From Maratus speciosus (taxonomy: Eukaryota > Arthropoda > Arachnida > Araneae > Salticidae), in assembly GCA_963932465.1 (NCBI GenBank), contig OZ010799.1, positions 277,671,164 to 277,735,163 on the forward strand: a stretch of DNA of 64,000 nucleotides. The letters are read 5' to 3'. Each line of letters begins with the position of its first letter. The first letter of the stretch is position 1. The notes beneath the pieces were generated by a model, which searched no databases, had not been told where the DNA came from, and was given only the letters and a program-made list of their open reading frames with translations. Shown here in pieces: positions 9,792 through 20,396 of this stretch. The translations under genes were made by a program, and so were the position numbers.

Positions 9792-11874
9792 TCTATATTA
9801 TCTATATTATAAAGGACAAACATATCTGTGCGTAACGCATACGTCATTCTGCGAATGGCAACACTTTGAAATTTGAAATGAAATTTCGGTTTTGCAATTT
9901 TCTTTACTGCAAATTTTTAAACTTCTAAACATCGCACATTTTAAATTTTCACACCGTTGTATAAGGAAAAAAATGCTCTTTTAAATGCAGTTTGTTTGAA
10001 AGCTGTATCTCAATTTAATTTTGAGATATTAATTTTTTTGCAGTTTTTAATACATTTTTTGTAATTGTGGCAACGGAAGTCCGCCATTTCTGTTGAAAGT
10101 CATGGAGGGTTTAGAGGGAAAATAATCCCCCAGTAAAGAAAATAATATATTACTGTAGCTTTTGTTGCCGTTTTCTCATAAAAACTGAAAAAATAATTGA
10201 AATTACAATGCGTGCTATGTCAGCGATTTATAAGTTTCCAATTCAAAGCCATTTTCAATTTTTACACCGTCAAATAGAGAAAAATAATCTACTTTCAAAT
10301 GCAATGTGTTTGAAAATTGTATCTTAATTGACTGAGTTATTACGGTTTTTAAAATAATTAGCTGCCCGTGGCGACCAGTTTGGTCTCCCTTAAATGGAAT
10401 GCTAGGCATTATATTGTGTTACTTTTATTCATAATTTAATTTACTTGCTCAGTCCTTCGCCAAATCGGAAGATTCTGATAGAGAAATCAAGAACTCTGTA
10501 TTTTTATGTTAGTCGGGCACAGGTGATAAATCGCCAAACATAGTACCCGTCGTATTTTTTCATATTTCTAAAGAAATATGAAATATTAAGTTAAAATATA
10601 ACCCTTTCACTCATTTTAAAATGGATAACTTTAATTTAAAACTGAAACATTTCAAATTCACGAATTTCATTTTAAAAAAATCTTTAAAAAAGGAAAAAGA
10701 AAAGAAAAGAATAAATACCATAAACCATTTAATTTCAACATCAAAGCATTGTTTTAATTTACACCTCGAAAAATAAAAAATGCTGCTGGCGAGTTAAAAA
10801 ATGCTATTGGCGATAATTGCGCCCAGCTAATATGAAAGTACGAACTTTTTGCGATCATAGCAACTTTTATGTAGTATTATTCGAAAAAAATATTTTGATG
10901 AAATAGGTTGCCAGAAAATACGTTGCCAAATTTCTTTTCTCGCCATGGACCTCTTCTCTATTTCGCCAAGTACCTATACTGAAAAAGTACCTTCATTTAT
11001 TTATTTATTTGTTGTATTTTAAATTAGATGAATAAAAGACGGCACAGGTGTCATATACGCACTACGTTGGCGCGACTTTTTTCTGACGCCAATGTCATAT
11101 ACGCACTGGGGTACTTAACTGGCGCCAAAGTGTCGTTATTTTGCTTGATATGGTAGCCCGGATGTTGTTGTTTATTTATTAATAAATTGTTTATTTACTT
11201 TTATTTTATTTTTTTTAATTATATAAATTGTTTTGTTCTATAGTTATTAATTAAACTTTTTTTTAATTTATTGTTATCCCCTTTTTAAAAATATTACACA
11301 ATAACCAATGAGATGCGTTACATTCAGGTGTTGCCATTAAACAGTTAACAAATAATCGCGATTTCTGTGCCACCTACGATAGCATAAAATATATAGATTT
11401 TCAAGCATGAATTATTTTTAAATTTATCTATCCCGTGTAGCTCGATTACGAAAGATTAATCTCCCTTAAAAAAATGTAAAAAGTTCAGCATTTGTTTCCG
11501 TCTAATGTTGCATAACAAAATTAAAACTTCCTCTATAGAAAAATTAATAAAATAATGTAAATAAGAAAATAATTTAACAGACATGTGATTGAACCACATG
11601 CTTAAAGCACTGAAATGATCGGGAAAACTGCCGTAAGTCGTAAAATCTTGGGCTAATAACTCCTGGCATGCGCTGACATGTGAAAGTATCGCTTTTAATA
11701 AAATTTAAAACTTTATTTGATTGCATAATTGATATTTTTCAGATAAAAATTCTTTTTGATGTTAGTGGGCAATCTAAAATATATATTAAATGTAAAAAAA
11801 AAAAAAAAAAAGAAAAAAAAGAATGGTTTTCACCTATACTCTGTAACCCGAGGAGCTCGGGTTCGATCCCCTAG
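9792..11874 (+). mobile_element. Helitron D (candidate, non-autonomous)
   Basis: Starts with TCTATATTATCTATATTATA after an A, and ends with the palindrome CCCGAGGAGCTCGGG (11847-11861), nine bases, then CTAG followed by T. This is the Helitron end layout. Blocks near 10365-10420 and 10505-11240 match Helitron B (GACGAGTTTGGCCTCCC region, the hydrophobic TTGGCGAG spacers, the ATAAATTGTTTTGTTCTATAG block), but the 3' hairpin differs from that of Helitrons A and B, so this may be a mosaic. No protein is encoded. Confidence 0.5.
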
Positions 11875-12660
11875 TTATTATAAAGAAGAAATGCCTGTGT
11901 GTTTATTTGTTTCTTTGTAGGGGGTTATCTCTAAAACTACCGAACCGATTTCAAAAGTAATAGTAGCAAATTGATGGTGATAGTTCCTGTTCCAACATAG
12001 GCTATATTTTATGTCGAATATAGGCTATATTTTTGCTCTTTAGCGCACCCCCTTAGGGGAGCAGGAGCAAAAAATGTTCTAAAAATGCGATTTTTGTGTT
12101 ACTTAAGAGCCTAGAAACTTGAATTTTCGCATGGTAATTATGGGATATAATTGTACTCTAAGAACAGTTTCTAAAAAAAATCGAAATTTAGAAGGAGTGA
12201 AAATGCACAAAAAGCGTTCTAAAAACTTTCTAAATTACAATTTCTATGCAATCTGAGAAAATACCAAACCGATTTCAAAAGTAATGGTTGTAAATTAATG
12301 GTGGCAGTCCTTGCACCAACATAGGCTATATTTTATGGCGGTGTCACTTACCAACTGGGGGTTGAGGGAACAAAAAATGTTCTAAATTTTTATTTTTGTG
12401 ATACTGAAGGAACTAGAAACTTGCAATTTGGCATGGTAGTTACTTATATGATGTAAATGCTCTCTAAGAACAGCTGAAAAAAAAAATCAAAATTTAAAAT
12501 TGTGAAATAAGCTAATAGCATTCTAAAAGTATTCTAAATTACGATTTCTATTGAATTGTTAAAGATAGAAACTTAAAATTTGGCATGATAGGTACTATTT
12601 TAAACTTTATTTAGTACAAAACTATTTTTATTATTTTTAATATTTCTTCATGTTAACAAA
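11875..12660. repeat. Tandem duplication with ~322-bp period
   Basis: The block beginning CCGATTTCAAAAGTAAT and containing CCAACATAGGCTATATTTTA occurs at about 11939 and again at about 12260; a partial third unit follows. The sequence right after the Helitron end (TATAAAGAAGAAATGCCTGT) looks like another Helitron-type 5' region, but I cannot fix its ends. Confidence 0.6.
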
Positions 12661-13195
12661 AAAGTAAATTTCATTCATCTTCTAATTTCTTAGTTTCTTT
12701 CTACTCTAGGGAGGGGGAGGGGGGCTAACTAATACTGCTGTTGCTTCCGTAATTGATTTTATTGTGACCTTTTCACTTTCTCATTTTCTTATACTGTGAA
12801 AGCTAAGTTTATAAAAACTGGTCGTTTTATAGAAAAATGCATGATAAACACACTGAAGCAGCAGACAGTTTTTAAAACGAAGAATTATCTTAAGCGCCAC
12901 TTAATATTGAAATCGGTCAAGGTAGATTCAGTTAAATAAGTTTCATAGGATCAAAAACTATGCATAGCAGTTTAACCATCTTTTGCACTCACACAACTTG
13001 ATTAGATTGCAATGTGTAATGTGCAATCATTTATTAAATTTGTCTAACTTTTTAATATTTTTTCACTTTTTTATTCAAAATTTCATTATCTGAATAGAGA
13101 TTTAATTCATAGTTTGAAATAGACGTTTTTTACCTACTGTAGGCAGATTTTTAAACCCAAATAATATTTATAGCACTTTCCAATTGAAATATATA
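12661..13195. other. AT-rich spacer, no gene seen
   Basis: Contains a G-rich patch near 12705-12725 and otherwise nothing I can recognise. Confidence 0.5.
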
Positions 13196-13675
13196 CAGGG
13201 TGTACCAAAAGTCACCTGGCGCATTTTAAAATTCAGTAATTGTTGTACAGGAGTGCGGTTTAGACTGAAATGGTTCTCACGATGAAAAGTTTTTTTCAAG
13301 CGAATAAAAAAATTAGTTCCAAACTTTGATCATAGATGGCGCCACTTGTCTGTATATTTGGTTACAAACATGCGTTTTTTCTGATTTTCATATTAGTTTC
13401 AGATACCAACCTACGCAATTAGCATTTTCACTGGAAGGCGTCATTCCTTGTCACAGCTTCAAAACTAATCTGAAAATCAGAAAAAACGTATGTTTAAACC
13501 AAACATACAGACAAGTGGTGCCATTTGTGATCGAAGTTTGGAACTAAATATTTTCATGCGCTTGAAGAAAACTTTTCATCGTGAGAAGTATTTAGGCCAA
13601 ACCGCACTCCTGTACGATAATTACTTGATTTTATAATGAATTTTAAAATGTATCAGATACTTTTGGGGCACCCTG
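13196..13675. mobile_element. Palindromic Tc1/mariner-type MITE
   Basis: Ends CAGGGTGTACCAAAAGT and its diverged mirror TACTTTTGGGGCACCCTG, each bordered by TA (13194-13195, 13676-13677). Almost the whole 480 bp is self-complementary, including a GTACAGGAGTGCGGTTT block and an inner TCTGATTTTCA block. No transposase is encoded. Confidence 0.8.
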
Positions 13676-13908
13676 TATTTACATGTGAATGCTAAAAAAG
13701 GAGAAAAACTTTAAAACCTAACTAAGCAAAAGCTAAAAGCATTTAATGGTGAAAACTATGCCAGTTTTAAAGCTATTTCAGGGTGTCTACAGAAATTGTA
13801 AAAAAATGTTCCCTGATTTCCCTGACTATCTTTATCAGACTTCCCTGATTTCCATTATTAACAATACACATACGGTATTTTTTTTATGTATGTTGCTTCC
13901 TCATACTA

Positions 13909-14931
13909 CCCAGCAAAAAAAGAAACAGTGGGCCATCAGCTGGAAAAAAGATGGCAGCCAGCAGTACCATCAGCGGTAAAGTGCAAGGGTGCTATTACTT
14001 AAACCTGTCGAAAAGTGTCCAAGCCGAATGCAGCTGGCCCATCAGTGATGGCCAACAGCAGGACAGCATTGGTATGCCATCACATTACTTCAATCCGGCA
14101 CTTTTCCTGCAGTGCTAACACATATCCCACTGCTATTCCTTTGCTGGCCCAGCACTTTCCCTTACAAAAATTTCATATAGAATTATATAAAAAACAAAGT
14201 ATTATATAATTATGGCTCTTTTTTCTATAAGCTAGTATCACCAAGAGCTATAGAAATATCGGTAAAAGTGTCTATAATAGAAATGTCTATAGAAATATTT
14301 GAACTTTCATTGGTTTCCATGTGGTCACCCTCCCAAGTACTAACCGCGCTCGATGCTGCTTGGTTTTCTTGATCGGACATGAACAAGTGCCTTTAGCGTA
14401 CGCTACGACTACTCGTAGTTTTCCAGCTCTCATTACACTATTTCAAGTTTGTTTCTTTTGTGATGTACGTTCCTAATCATTAAACTGGTATAGAAATTAT
14501 TCTATTGTATAGAAATTCTCTATGTATTTTATACGCTTTTTTTTATTATTGATTCTGAACTGCGTAAATTATGAAAACCGAAATCCTTTGTAACCCAGTA
14601 AAACCAGATTTAAGGAGAAAAAAATATGCGTTGAAATAAAGAATTTATTTATTTATTCATTTATTTATTTATTTTGTTGGTGGCAGTGGTGCTATATTTT
14701 TTACAGTTTCAAAAAAAAATTAGCTTCACAGCTTAAATTGTGTTAAGATATTCATTTCAGATTTGTGTTCAAATACTCAATGTCTTCGATATTCGCAGCG
14801 CCACCTAGCGTAAGGGTTCCCAGCAGTAATACTGCAAAAGTTCGTGCACTTCCATGTAGTGGTGGGCCAGCGCATGAGATAAAATGGATGCACCTATCTT
14901 GCTGCTGGCCAGCAATTTCCTCTTTGCTGGG
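13909..14931. mobile_element. Nested inverted-repeat element carrying a 5S-like sequence
   Basis: Left end CCCAGCAAAAAAAGAAACAG and right end (reverse complement) CCCAGCAAAGAGGAAATTGC are related, followed by CTGGCCCATCAGTGATGGCC-type subterminal repeats. The homologous element at 60417-61158 runs across this point without it, which proves an insertion. No target duplication is obvious. Confidence 0.65.
14312..14418 (-). pseudogene. 5S rRNA-like sequence
   Basis: The minus strand contains the 5S internal control region almost intact: GTCCGATCA, AAGCAGCATCGAGCGCGGTT and AGTACTTGGGAGGGTGACC. The 5' part (GCTAAAGGCAC) and 3' end are diverged and the last ~15 bases of a 5S gene are missing. It sits inside the nested element at 13909-14931. 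It may be a dead 5S gene or the head of a 5S-derived SINE; the sequence alone does not decide. Confidence 0.75.
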
Positions 14932-15222
14932 AACACACTTATTCAGCTTGCTAATATCTCACTTGGGAGAAAAAAAACAAGAGAAGAACATAAAAATTGC
15001 CTAATATTTACTAAGTATTGGATGACAGTTTTGTAAATACGAACTTAAAAATTAGTCCAACAACTTCATATAGTGGTCAATGGATATAGGGTGATTAGAA
15101 AATTTCATTTTCTGAAAAGTATTCAATTCTAAGACTTATCTACATTCGATGGGATAGCTAATTGGATTAAGCTGGCCACCTCCCTGATTTTTCCATGATT
15201 CCCAGATTCTGTAGACACACTG

Positions 15223-15605
15223 TATTTCCATATAGTGTCATTATAAACGACCCGGAAGCAGAGACATTTTTTACTTATTGATTTTATACAAGCTGATTTT
15301 CAAATATGTAACTGATTTTACTTAATTGCAAAAACAGGTGTCAGTAGTCATGACAGCAGGGAATGCGACCTTGGGAAAAATCCCATAATCAAATGAAAAT
15401 GAATGGCGAGCTGATTACAGAAGATTGAAGTTTTAATTTGAGGATACAATAGCATTATTAAAACAGCAGTAGTGAAAAACAGAAAAGTAGTGATTAAGTA
15501 ATCAATTACAATTCTACTATTATTTGGAGTTACAAAATGAAAAATTAGCAACAATTATGTCAATTTGACACGATTACATTACTCTTTTAATGTAATGAAA
15601 AATAT
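15223..15605. other. AT-rich spacer, no gene seen
   Basis: No RNA gene, exon or terminal repeat recognised. Confidence 0.5.
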
Positions 15606-16035
15606 ACAGTGTGGCTATAAGTAAAACACCCCTATTTCAATCTCTCTATATATTGAACTACTCAGTTTATGACCTTCAAATTTTATGCATATGTGCTAGT
15701 TAAGACATGGAAAACCGAATTACACACACACAAAAAAAAATTTGTTTTAAAAGCCACCGATGGATGAAGCCGTACAACTAGTCATACGCTGAAAAGATGC
15801 ATCCCTACAAACTTTATTCGAATGTACCAAATGTTCACGTGACAAGGGCCTTATCCTCCTCCCTCCCCTACACAGGGAATGCTGCTCAATATAGTTTCCT
15901 TCACAAAGATGTAAAATCTGCAGTCTGTGGACAGCTTGTTCAACTGCAGATCTTAACTAGTTGACTGAGATGCTTCCCACAAATAGAGGGATACCTTCAT
16001 TTAGGTATGCCAAGGTTAATAGTCCTTCTAGATTA

Positions 16036-16998
16036 ACAAGATTTTTTAAAGTGTCACCACAGCAAAAAGTCACACAGATTAAAATCCAGAGAACAAAATG
16101 GCCAGATTGTCAGAAATGCATGACTGGCTGCTTTGTCATTATTGAAGTGTTACAGGAGAAATAACATTCCCACCAGTTTTTAACCTCTTTTATTACCCAG
16201 AACAAGGCTTCAAAATATGGGTTTATGGCAAGTTTTGTTCTTACAAAGTGAAATTGCAGTTACAATGGCTTTTTAAATCTTTTTTTAATTATTATTCCAT
16301 TAGGATAATGATAATAGAAATTAAACCGGAGAACGTTTATTTCCCGTGTTTTTTTTTTTTTTTTTTTTTTTTTTGTTACTTTTGTCTGTTTTCCTATTTT
16401 CTATTGTACAGTGCCATCTATTGGTGTACCTGGAACTTTTTTTTGTGTGTGTGTGTGTGTGTGTGCATGCAATCAATTTGCCCATGTCTTGAATAGTATG
16501 TACACAAAATTTGAAGTCTTTACACGTAAGATTTTTTAAAGTGTCCCAACAGCAAAAAATCAAACAGATTAAAATACGGAGAACAAAATGGCCAGATTGT
16601 CAGAAATGCATGACTGGCTGCTTTGTCATTATTGAAATGTTGCAGAAGAAATAACATTCTCCCCAGTATTTATCCTCTTAATACCCAGAACATGGCTGCA
16701 AACTATGGGTTTTGACCATAATTTATGACAAGTTTTGTGCTCACAAAGTGAAATTGCAGTATGGCAGCCTAAGCTTATTTTTTACTTTTTTTTAATTCTA
16801 TTATGCCAATAGAAATTAAAACAGAAGAAGTTTATTTCCTATGTGTTTGGTTTTTTAATTTTTTTTTTTTTTTTTTTTTTTTTTTTGTCTATTTTCCTAT
16901 TTTCTGTTGTACAGTGCCATCTCTATCAGTGTTCCTAGAACTAAATTATTTTTGTGTAATCCGTTTATCCATGTCTTGAATAGTTTGAACACAAAATT
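16036..16998. repeat. Two-copy ~492-bp tandem duplication
   Basis: AGATTTTTTAAAGTGTC begins one copy at about 16039 and another at about 16531. Both share GGCCAGATTGTCAGAAATGC, a CTGGCTGCTTTGTCATTATT block, a long T tract, TTGTACAGTGCCATCT and CCATGTCTTGAATAGT. Only copy 1 has the (GT)n run at 16445-16465. Confidence 0.85.
16445..16465. repeat. (GT)n microsatellite
   Basis: Ten uninterrupted GT units in copy 1 of the tandem duplication; copy 2 has no counterpart, so it arose after the duplication or was lost from copy 2. Confidence 0.95.
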
Positions 16999-17070
16999 TG
17001 AAGCCTTTACACTAAGTAGTTCGATATATAGAGAGGTCGGAACAGGGGTGTTTTAATTGTGGTCACCCGG

Positions 17071-17506
17071 TATATCAATTTTACTGGTGCAAAATTTTCA
17101 TATTTTTGATCCATGTATTTTTAAATGCACAAGTTATTAATGGATATATTCCAAGTAAAATTTGACTTCATGACATGAGACATTACTAGCGAGAATTTTG
17201 CATGCAAATGATTTTTGCAATCATGGTTCACTTCAATTACGGTGCACAGAGAAAAAAGTTAAAAGCTTTAAAAAAGTCTGTTTCAGACACTATACCACAA
17301 TATCCTTACCTCAGTACAAGCAGAGACAAAAGTCCATAAATTTGCTTCATTTGAATGTATTCAAAGTGAAATATTTCAGTTTTAATAAATGAAAATTCTC
17401 ACTTCTTGTTAAATATTATGTCAATTTTACATGCTGAAGCATTCAGCTCTTTTTTGGAAACAATATCCTTAACTGCAGTATAATGACTCAATTCGTCAAT
17501 GGCAAA
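17071..17506. other. AT-rich spacer, no gene seen
   Basis: No exon or repeat terminus recognised between the TA-target element and the second tRNA fold-back element. Confidence 0.5.
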
Positions 17507-17519
17507 TGAAGTCATAAAC
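17507..17519. repeat. Left 13-bp target-site duplication of tRNA fold-back element 2
   Basis: TGAAGTCATAAAC, repeated exactly at 17931-17943. Confidence 0.85.
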
Positions 17520-17602
17520 TATTATTTTAACACAATCAAACTGATTTGCAAAGTCATTATACGAATTGAATATTTCCCGCTGAGCGAAAATATGCCCATG
17601 CC

Positions 17603-17646
17603 GGGAATCTTAAGCCAAGGATGTGGGTTCGATTCCCAGCCTGGGC
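17603..17646 (+). pseudogene. tRNA 3'-half module
   Basis: Contains the 3' side of an anticodon stem (AAGCCAAGG), box B GGTTCGATTCC and an acceptor strand CCTGGGCA. No D-arm or box A precedes it. Related to the module at 17825-17897. Confidence 0.65.
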
Positions 17647-17824
17647 ATTTTTTCGCTCAGTGGGAAATATTCAATTTGTATGTTGGCCTTGCCAATCAGT
17701 TTGATTATGTTAAAATAATAGTTTATCCATGTCCTCCTCTGGTTTATTCTGTTGAGCTGTCTACATGACAGACCAGAGTTATTACCAGTAAGGTTATCTG
17801 AGCGAAATATGCTTACCGGTTGTC

Positions 17825-17897
17825 GGCCCAGTTAGCTTAAATGGTAAAGCATTGGCCCTGTAAGCCAAGGATCTGGGTTTGATTCCCGGTCTGGGAA
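17825..17897 (+). pseudogene. tRNA-Thr(TGT)-like sequence
   Basis: A 73-nt tRNA-shaped sequence: box A TAGCTTAAATGG, anticodon stem TTGGC/GCCAA with loop CCTGTAA (TGT anticodon, threonine, but C instead of U at position 33), box B GGTTTGATTCC (one change from consensus), and a partly paired acceptor CCCAG/CTGGG. Probably non-functional as a tRNA. It is part of the mobile element at 17520-17930. Confidence 0.65.
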
Positions 17898-17930
17898 TTT
17901 TTTTGCTCAGTGGAAAATATTCAATTTGTA

Positions 17931-17943
17931 TGAAGTCATAAAC
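17931..17943. repeat. Right 13-bp target-site duplication of tRNA fold-back element 2
   Basis: TGAAGTCATAAAC, identical to 17507-17519. Confidence 0.85.
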
Positions 17944-19185
17944 ATGTATTTTTCTTTATCAAACTAAAAAACAATACTATAATAGTGCTAAAACGATATA
18001 AGTTTTTTAAATGTAATTTTTAATTTATTATGACTTTTCATTTGCCATTTAAGGGTCTAGGATCTCAAACTCAGTACCAGAGGAATGAAAAATAGTTGAA
18101 AACCATTTGAATATAACTATATTGAAATGTAATACCTTTATGAAAAAAAATGCATGTTTTTTCTTAAACATGATGTTATTTTCACTGACAGAAGAATAGT
18201 GTCTTTCTGCGATTAGGACACTTTCTCAAGTAGGAGGTATATTTCCAAACTCTTTACGTTTAATCTTTGAAAGGAGGATCGAAAAGCTAAGCCAAATTAC
18301 TTTATTTAAATACAATTGCTATAAAAAGTTTCAGTATTCTGAATGAAAGTGTACATTTTCAATCTAATGCCTTTTCAAAATTGTCACTTTCACAGGTGAA
18401 GAGACATTTTGTTCCATTAAAAATTTGGTCTTAGAGGTGATGCAATGAAAAATCTCTGAAAAATAATGTCAATTTGATTCAGTTATAAGAAAATCTTGCA
18501 GTTTCATGTTTTTAAATGGACGTTTTTATAACCTCTTCAGTTCCGAAGCTAACTTAATGATACAAATGCTTATTCATTGGTTTTTTCCAAATAAAATGAC
18601 ATCATAAATGACAGAAAAAATATCTTTTCTGATATTGATCCCTTATGTGCTTAGTAATTTAGGTTCAAAAATATGGATCTAAAACTACAAACCTCCATAA
18701 AAACATCAATTTAATAACCATTAACCTAAATTAACGCAATCACAAATTTAAGGGCTTTAAACAAGTAAATAATCTAGAAATCCTCAAAAATTTTTATTGA
18801 AAAAGATTTAAGTTAAATAAATACTTATGAAAATTTCTCACTTTCTTGGTCATACTATCATTTGAGCATTCTTAGGCATTTTGCAAACTCAGATGAAAAT
18901 AACATTTATTTTATGTGGGAATCAGCTTAGATGCTATCATTTATTCATTTGCTTTGAACGCAAAAAATATTCAGCTATTAAGAAGTGATGTGAAAATATA
19001 AAAAAATCGGACATTTTAGTTTTTCTAAGGAAAAGAACAGAGGTTCTCATATAGGACCCAGGGATCGAAGAGGTTAAACAACTGTCTCATATAACTTTTA
19101 GTGCCTTTGACTCTTTTCTATTAATTTTCTTAAATGTAATCTATTCAAATTAAAAAAAATACATTTATAAAAATTGTAATGAGAA
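17944..19185. other. AT-rich intergenic stretch, no gene seen
   Basis: About 1.2 kb with no coding exon, RNA gene or terminal repeat I can recognise. Confidence 0.5.
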
Positions 19186-19323
19186 ATGGCATCAATAAAG
19201 CTATACAGATACTACAGAAACTGTGCATGTGACTCTATGAAGCAGCAGCACCCCAATAAAGAAGCACTCTTCAAACTGTATGTGGGCAGAAAAGCTTCTT
19301 TTGCTGATGTGGAATCTTGTTAA
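19186..19323 (+). CDS. Short ORF, 45 codons, unknown
   Basis: ATG at 19186 and TAA at 19321. It is less AT-rich than its surroundings and encodes a basic peptide beginning MASIKLYRYYRNC and ending KASFADVESC. I do not recognise it. It could be an isolated exon, a fragment of a processed transcript, or chance. It lies on the opposite strand to the EXOSC3-like gene, beyond that gene's 3' end, with a 17-A tract about 70 bp downstream that could be the scar of a retroposed mRNA. Confidence 0.2.
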   Translation: MASIKLYRYYRNCACDSMKQQHPNKEALFKLYVGRKASFADVESC

Positions 19324-20020
19324 AATCAGTATTGAAAGTCCAGTCAGAATCTAATTTCCCATCTTCCCTTAAATTAAGTTATTGGTGGTTTAAAAAAAAA
19401 AAAAAAAAAACAGAAAGAAAAAAAGATACCCATTGTGTGAATTGCCTTCAGATCTAGGAATTGTTAAAGTAAATATTGCATAAAAAATGAAATGACACAT
19501 GCTTATACAGGTATCTCCGACTTATGTAAGTAATGCATTCTGCAAACTTTTACGTAACTTGAATTTTATGTAAGTCGAATTTGTAAACTGATTAGGTAAA
19601 ATTTCATAAGAAACTGCAATATTTATTATATAAATATATATAAACGATAAGAACGATGCTAATTTTTTAATGACTTAGAATTTAGTGCAGTATGTTATTT
19701 ATGAATATAATATATACATATATTATTTACACAGTATTCTTTTATAAAGCATCATGCAGCAGTATTTATTCGGATATACACTATAAAAGTAGGAAGAAAG
19801 AACGGAAAAAAAAATAAAAAACTGAAGGAAAACTTATTGAAGGCAATATTTATTATTATTTATTCAAATGAAAATAATTAATCAGAACTTATTATAAGAC
19901 AAATTATTTTATTTACAGACATATTTCATGATTTTAGTGAAAGAACTTAGTGCGAAAATAATATGCTGAACAATATTTTTTTTTTTTTAAAGAAAGACAA
20001 TATTAAAATAAAACAATTGC
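19324..20020. other. AT-rich spacer, no gene seen
   Basis: Holds an A tract at about 19391-19410 and a stretch near 19510-19600 with ACTTATGTAAGT / TTTTATGTAAGTCG motifs, probably the decayed end of a TA-target MITE. Confidence 0.4.
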
Positions 20021-20026
20021 TTTATT
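20021..20026 (-). promoter_or_regulatory. Candidate polyadenylation signal AATAAA
   Basis: Lies 44 bases downstream of the TGA stop of the EXOSC3-like last exon on the minus strand. Position fits a short 3' UTR, but the region is AT-rich and the match could be chance. Confidence 0.45.
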
Positions 20027-20069
20027 AACAAATACTCGGTATAATACAAATAAGGTATAACACATATAC

Positions 20070-20280
20070 TCAGCTTATGTTCATAGTTGTCACTCCTTCA
20101 CACATCATTTCAATTTCTTTTGGAGATGCGTATTCCAACACAGACAATGCTTGTACTAAAACTAAAGTTCTGTCGAGAGAAGTAGATTTTAACCACACTC
20201 TTCCATTTAAACCAATTGCAGTTTCAAAAGGGAACATTTGTCCAAGTCGTTTTAAAATAGGTGAATCTGGTACAAGTAAC
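20070..20280 (-). CDS. EXOSC3: EXOSC3/Rrp40-like, last coding exon
   Basis: Encodes the C-terminal KH-type region of exosome component 3 (Rrp40), a cap subunit of the RNA exosome that binds RNA and guides it to the processing core in nucleus and cytoplasm. Minus-strand acceptor ...TTTTTTTCCTAG precedes the exon; the reading frame gives LLVPDSPILKRLGQMFPFE, the family-diagnostic GLNGRVW block (GxNG signature of Rrp40/Rrp4) and a C-terminal helix with TLVLVQALSVLEYAS, then a TGA at 20070-20072. The split codon matches exon 28282-28433 exactly (AG joined to G gives Arg). The plus-strand open frame over the same bases is a shadow. The C-terminus (after MMCEG) is poorly conserved, as in the family. 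Confidence 0.88.
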
Positions 20281-20340
20281 CTAGGAAAAAAATAAATAAT
20301 AATAATAATAGCGAAACAGCACCGAAAACTGGTGATATGT

Positions 20341-20396
20341 AAAATTAAAATAATAAAACTTTGTAAAAAATCACCATAAAATAAAAACAATACATA
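20341..20396. repeat. Inverted-repeat arm X
   Basis: About 55 bp matching the reverse complement of 20974-21024 (AATACATA end, ATCACCATAAAATAAAAACA core) with a few differences. Part of a small rearranged cluster just upstream of the last EXOSC3 exon. Confidence 0.7.

Larger units (their letters stand above)
13779..15222. mobile_element. CAGGGTGTCTACAG-ended element, copy 1
   Basis: Left end CAGGGTGTCTACAGAAATTG is mirrored by CAGATTCTGTAGACACACTG on the right. Subterminal TTCCCTGATTT motifs repeat in both ends. A second copy at 60417-61158 has the same order of blocks but lacks the nested insertion at 13909-14931. Likely a hAT-type non-autonomous element; I could not confirm an 8-bp duplication (only TATTT is shared by the flanks). 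Confidence 0.65.
15606..17070. mobile_element. TA-target (Tc1/mariner-like) element with internal duplication
   Basis: Left end CAGTGTGGCTATAAG then AAAACACCCCT and CTCTCTATATATTGAACTA; the right end mirrors it (TAGTTCGATATATAGAGAGG, AGGGGTGTTTT, CACCCGG). TA lies on both sides (15604-15605 and 17071-17072). No transposase frame is preserved. Its middle consists of two ~490-bp direct copies (16036-16998). Confidence 0.7.
17520..17930 (+). mobile_element. tRNA fold-back element 2
   Basis: Same family as 733-1061: head ATTTTAACACAAT, inverted tail (GAATATTTCCCGCTGAGCG), a tRNA 3' half, direct tail (CGCTCAGTGGGAAATATTC), inverted head (ATTATGTTAAAATAATAG), spacer GTTTATTCTGTTGAGCTG, a full tRNA-like module and a final tail. 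It differs from element 1 in the tRNA isotype and in the orientation of the first module. The 13-bp duplication fixes the borders. Confidence 0.8.

Noticed and set aside
20077..20295. Plus-strand open frame over the last EXOSC3 exon
   Set aside because: Shadow of the conserved minus-strand exon.
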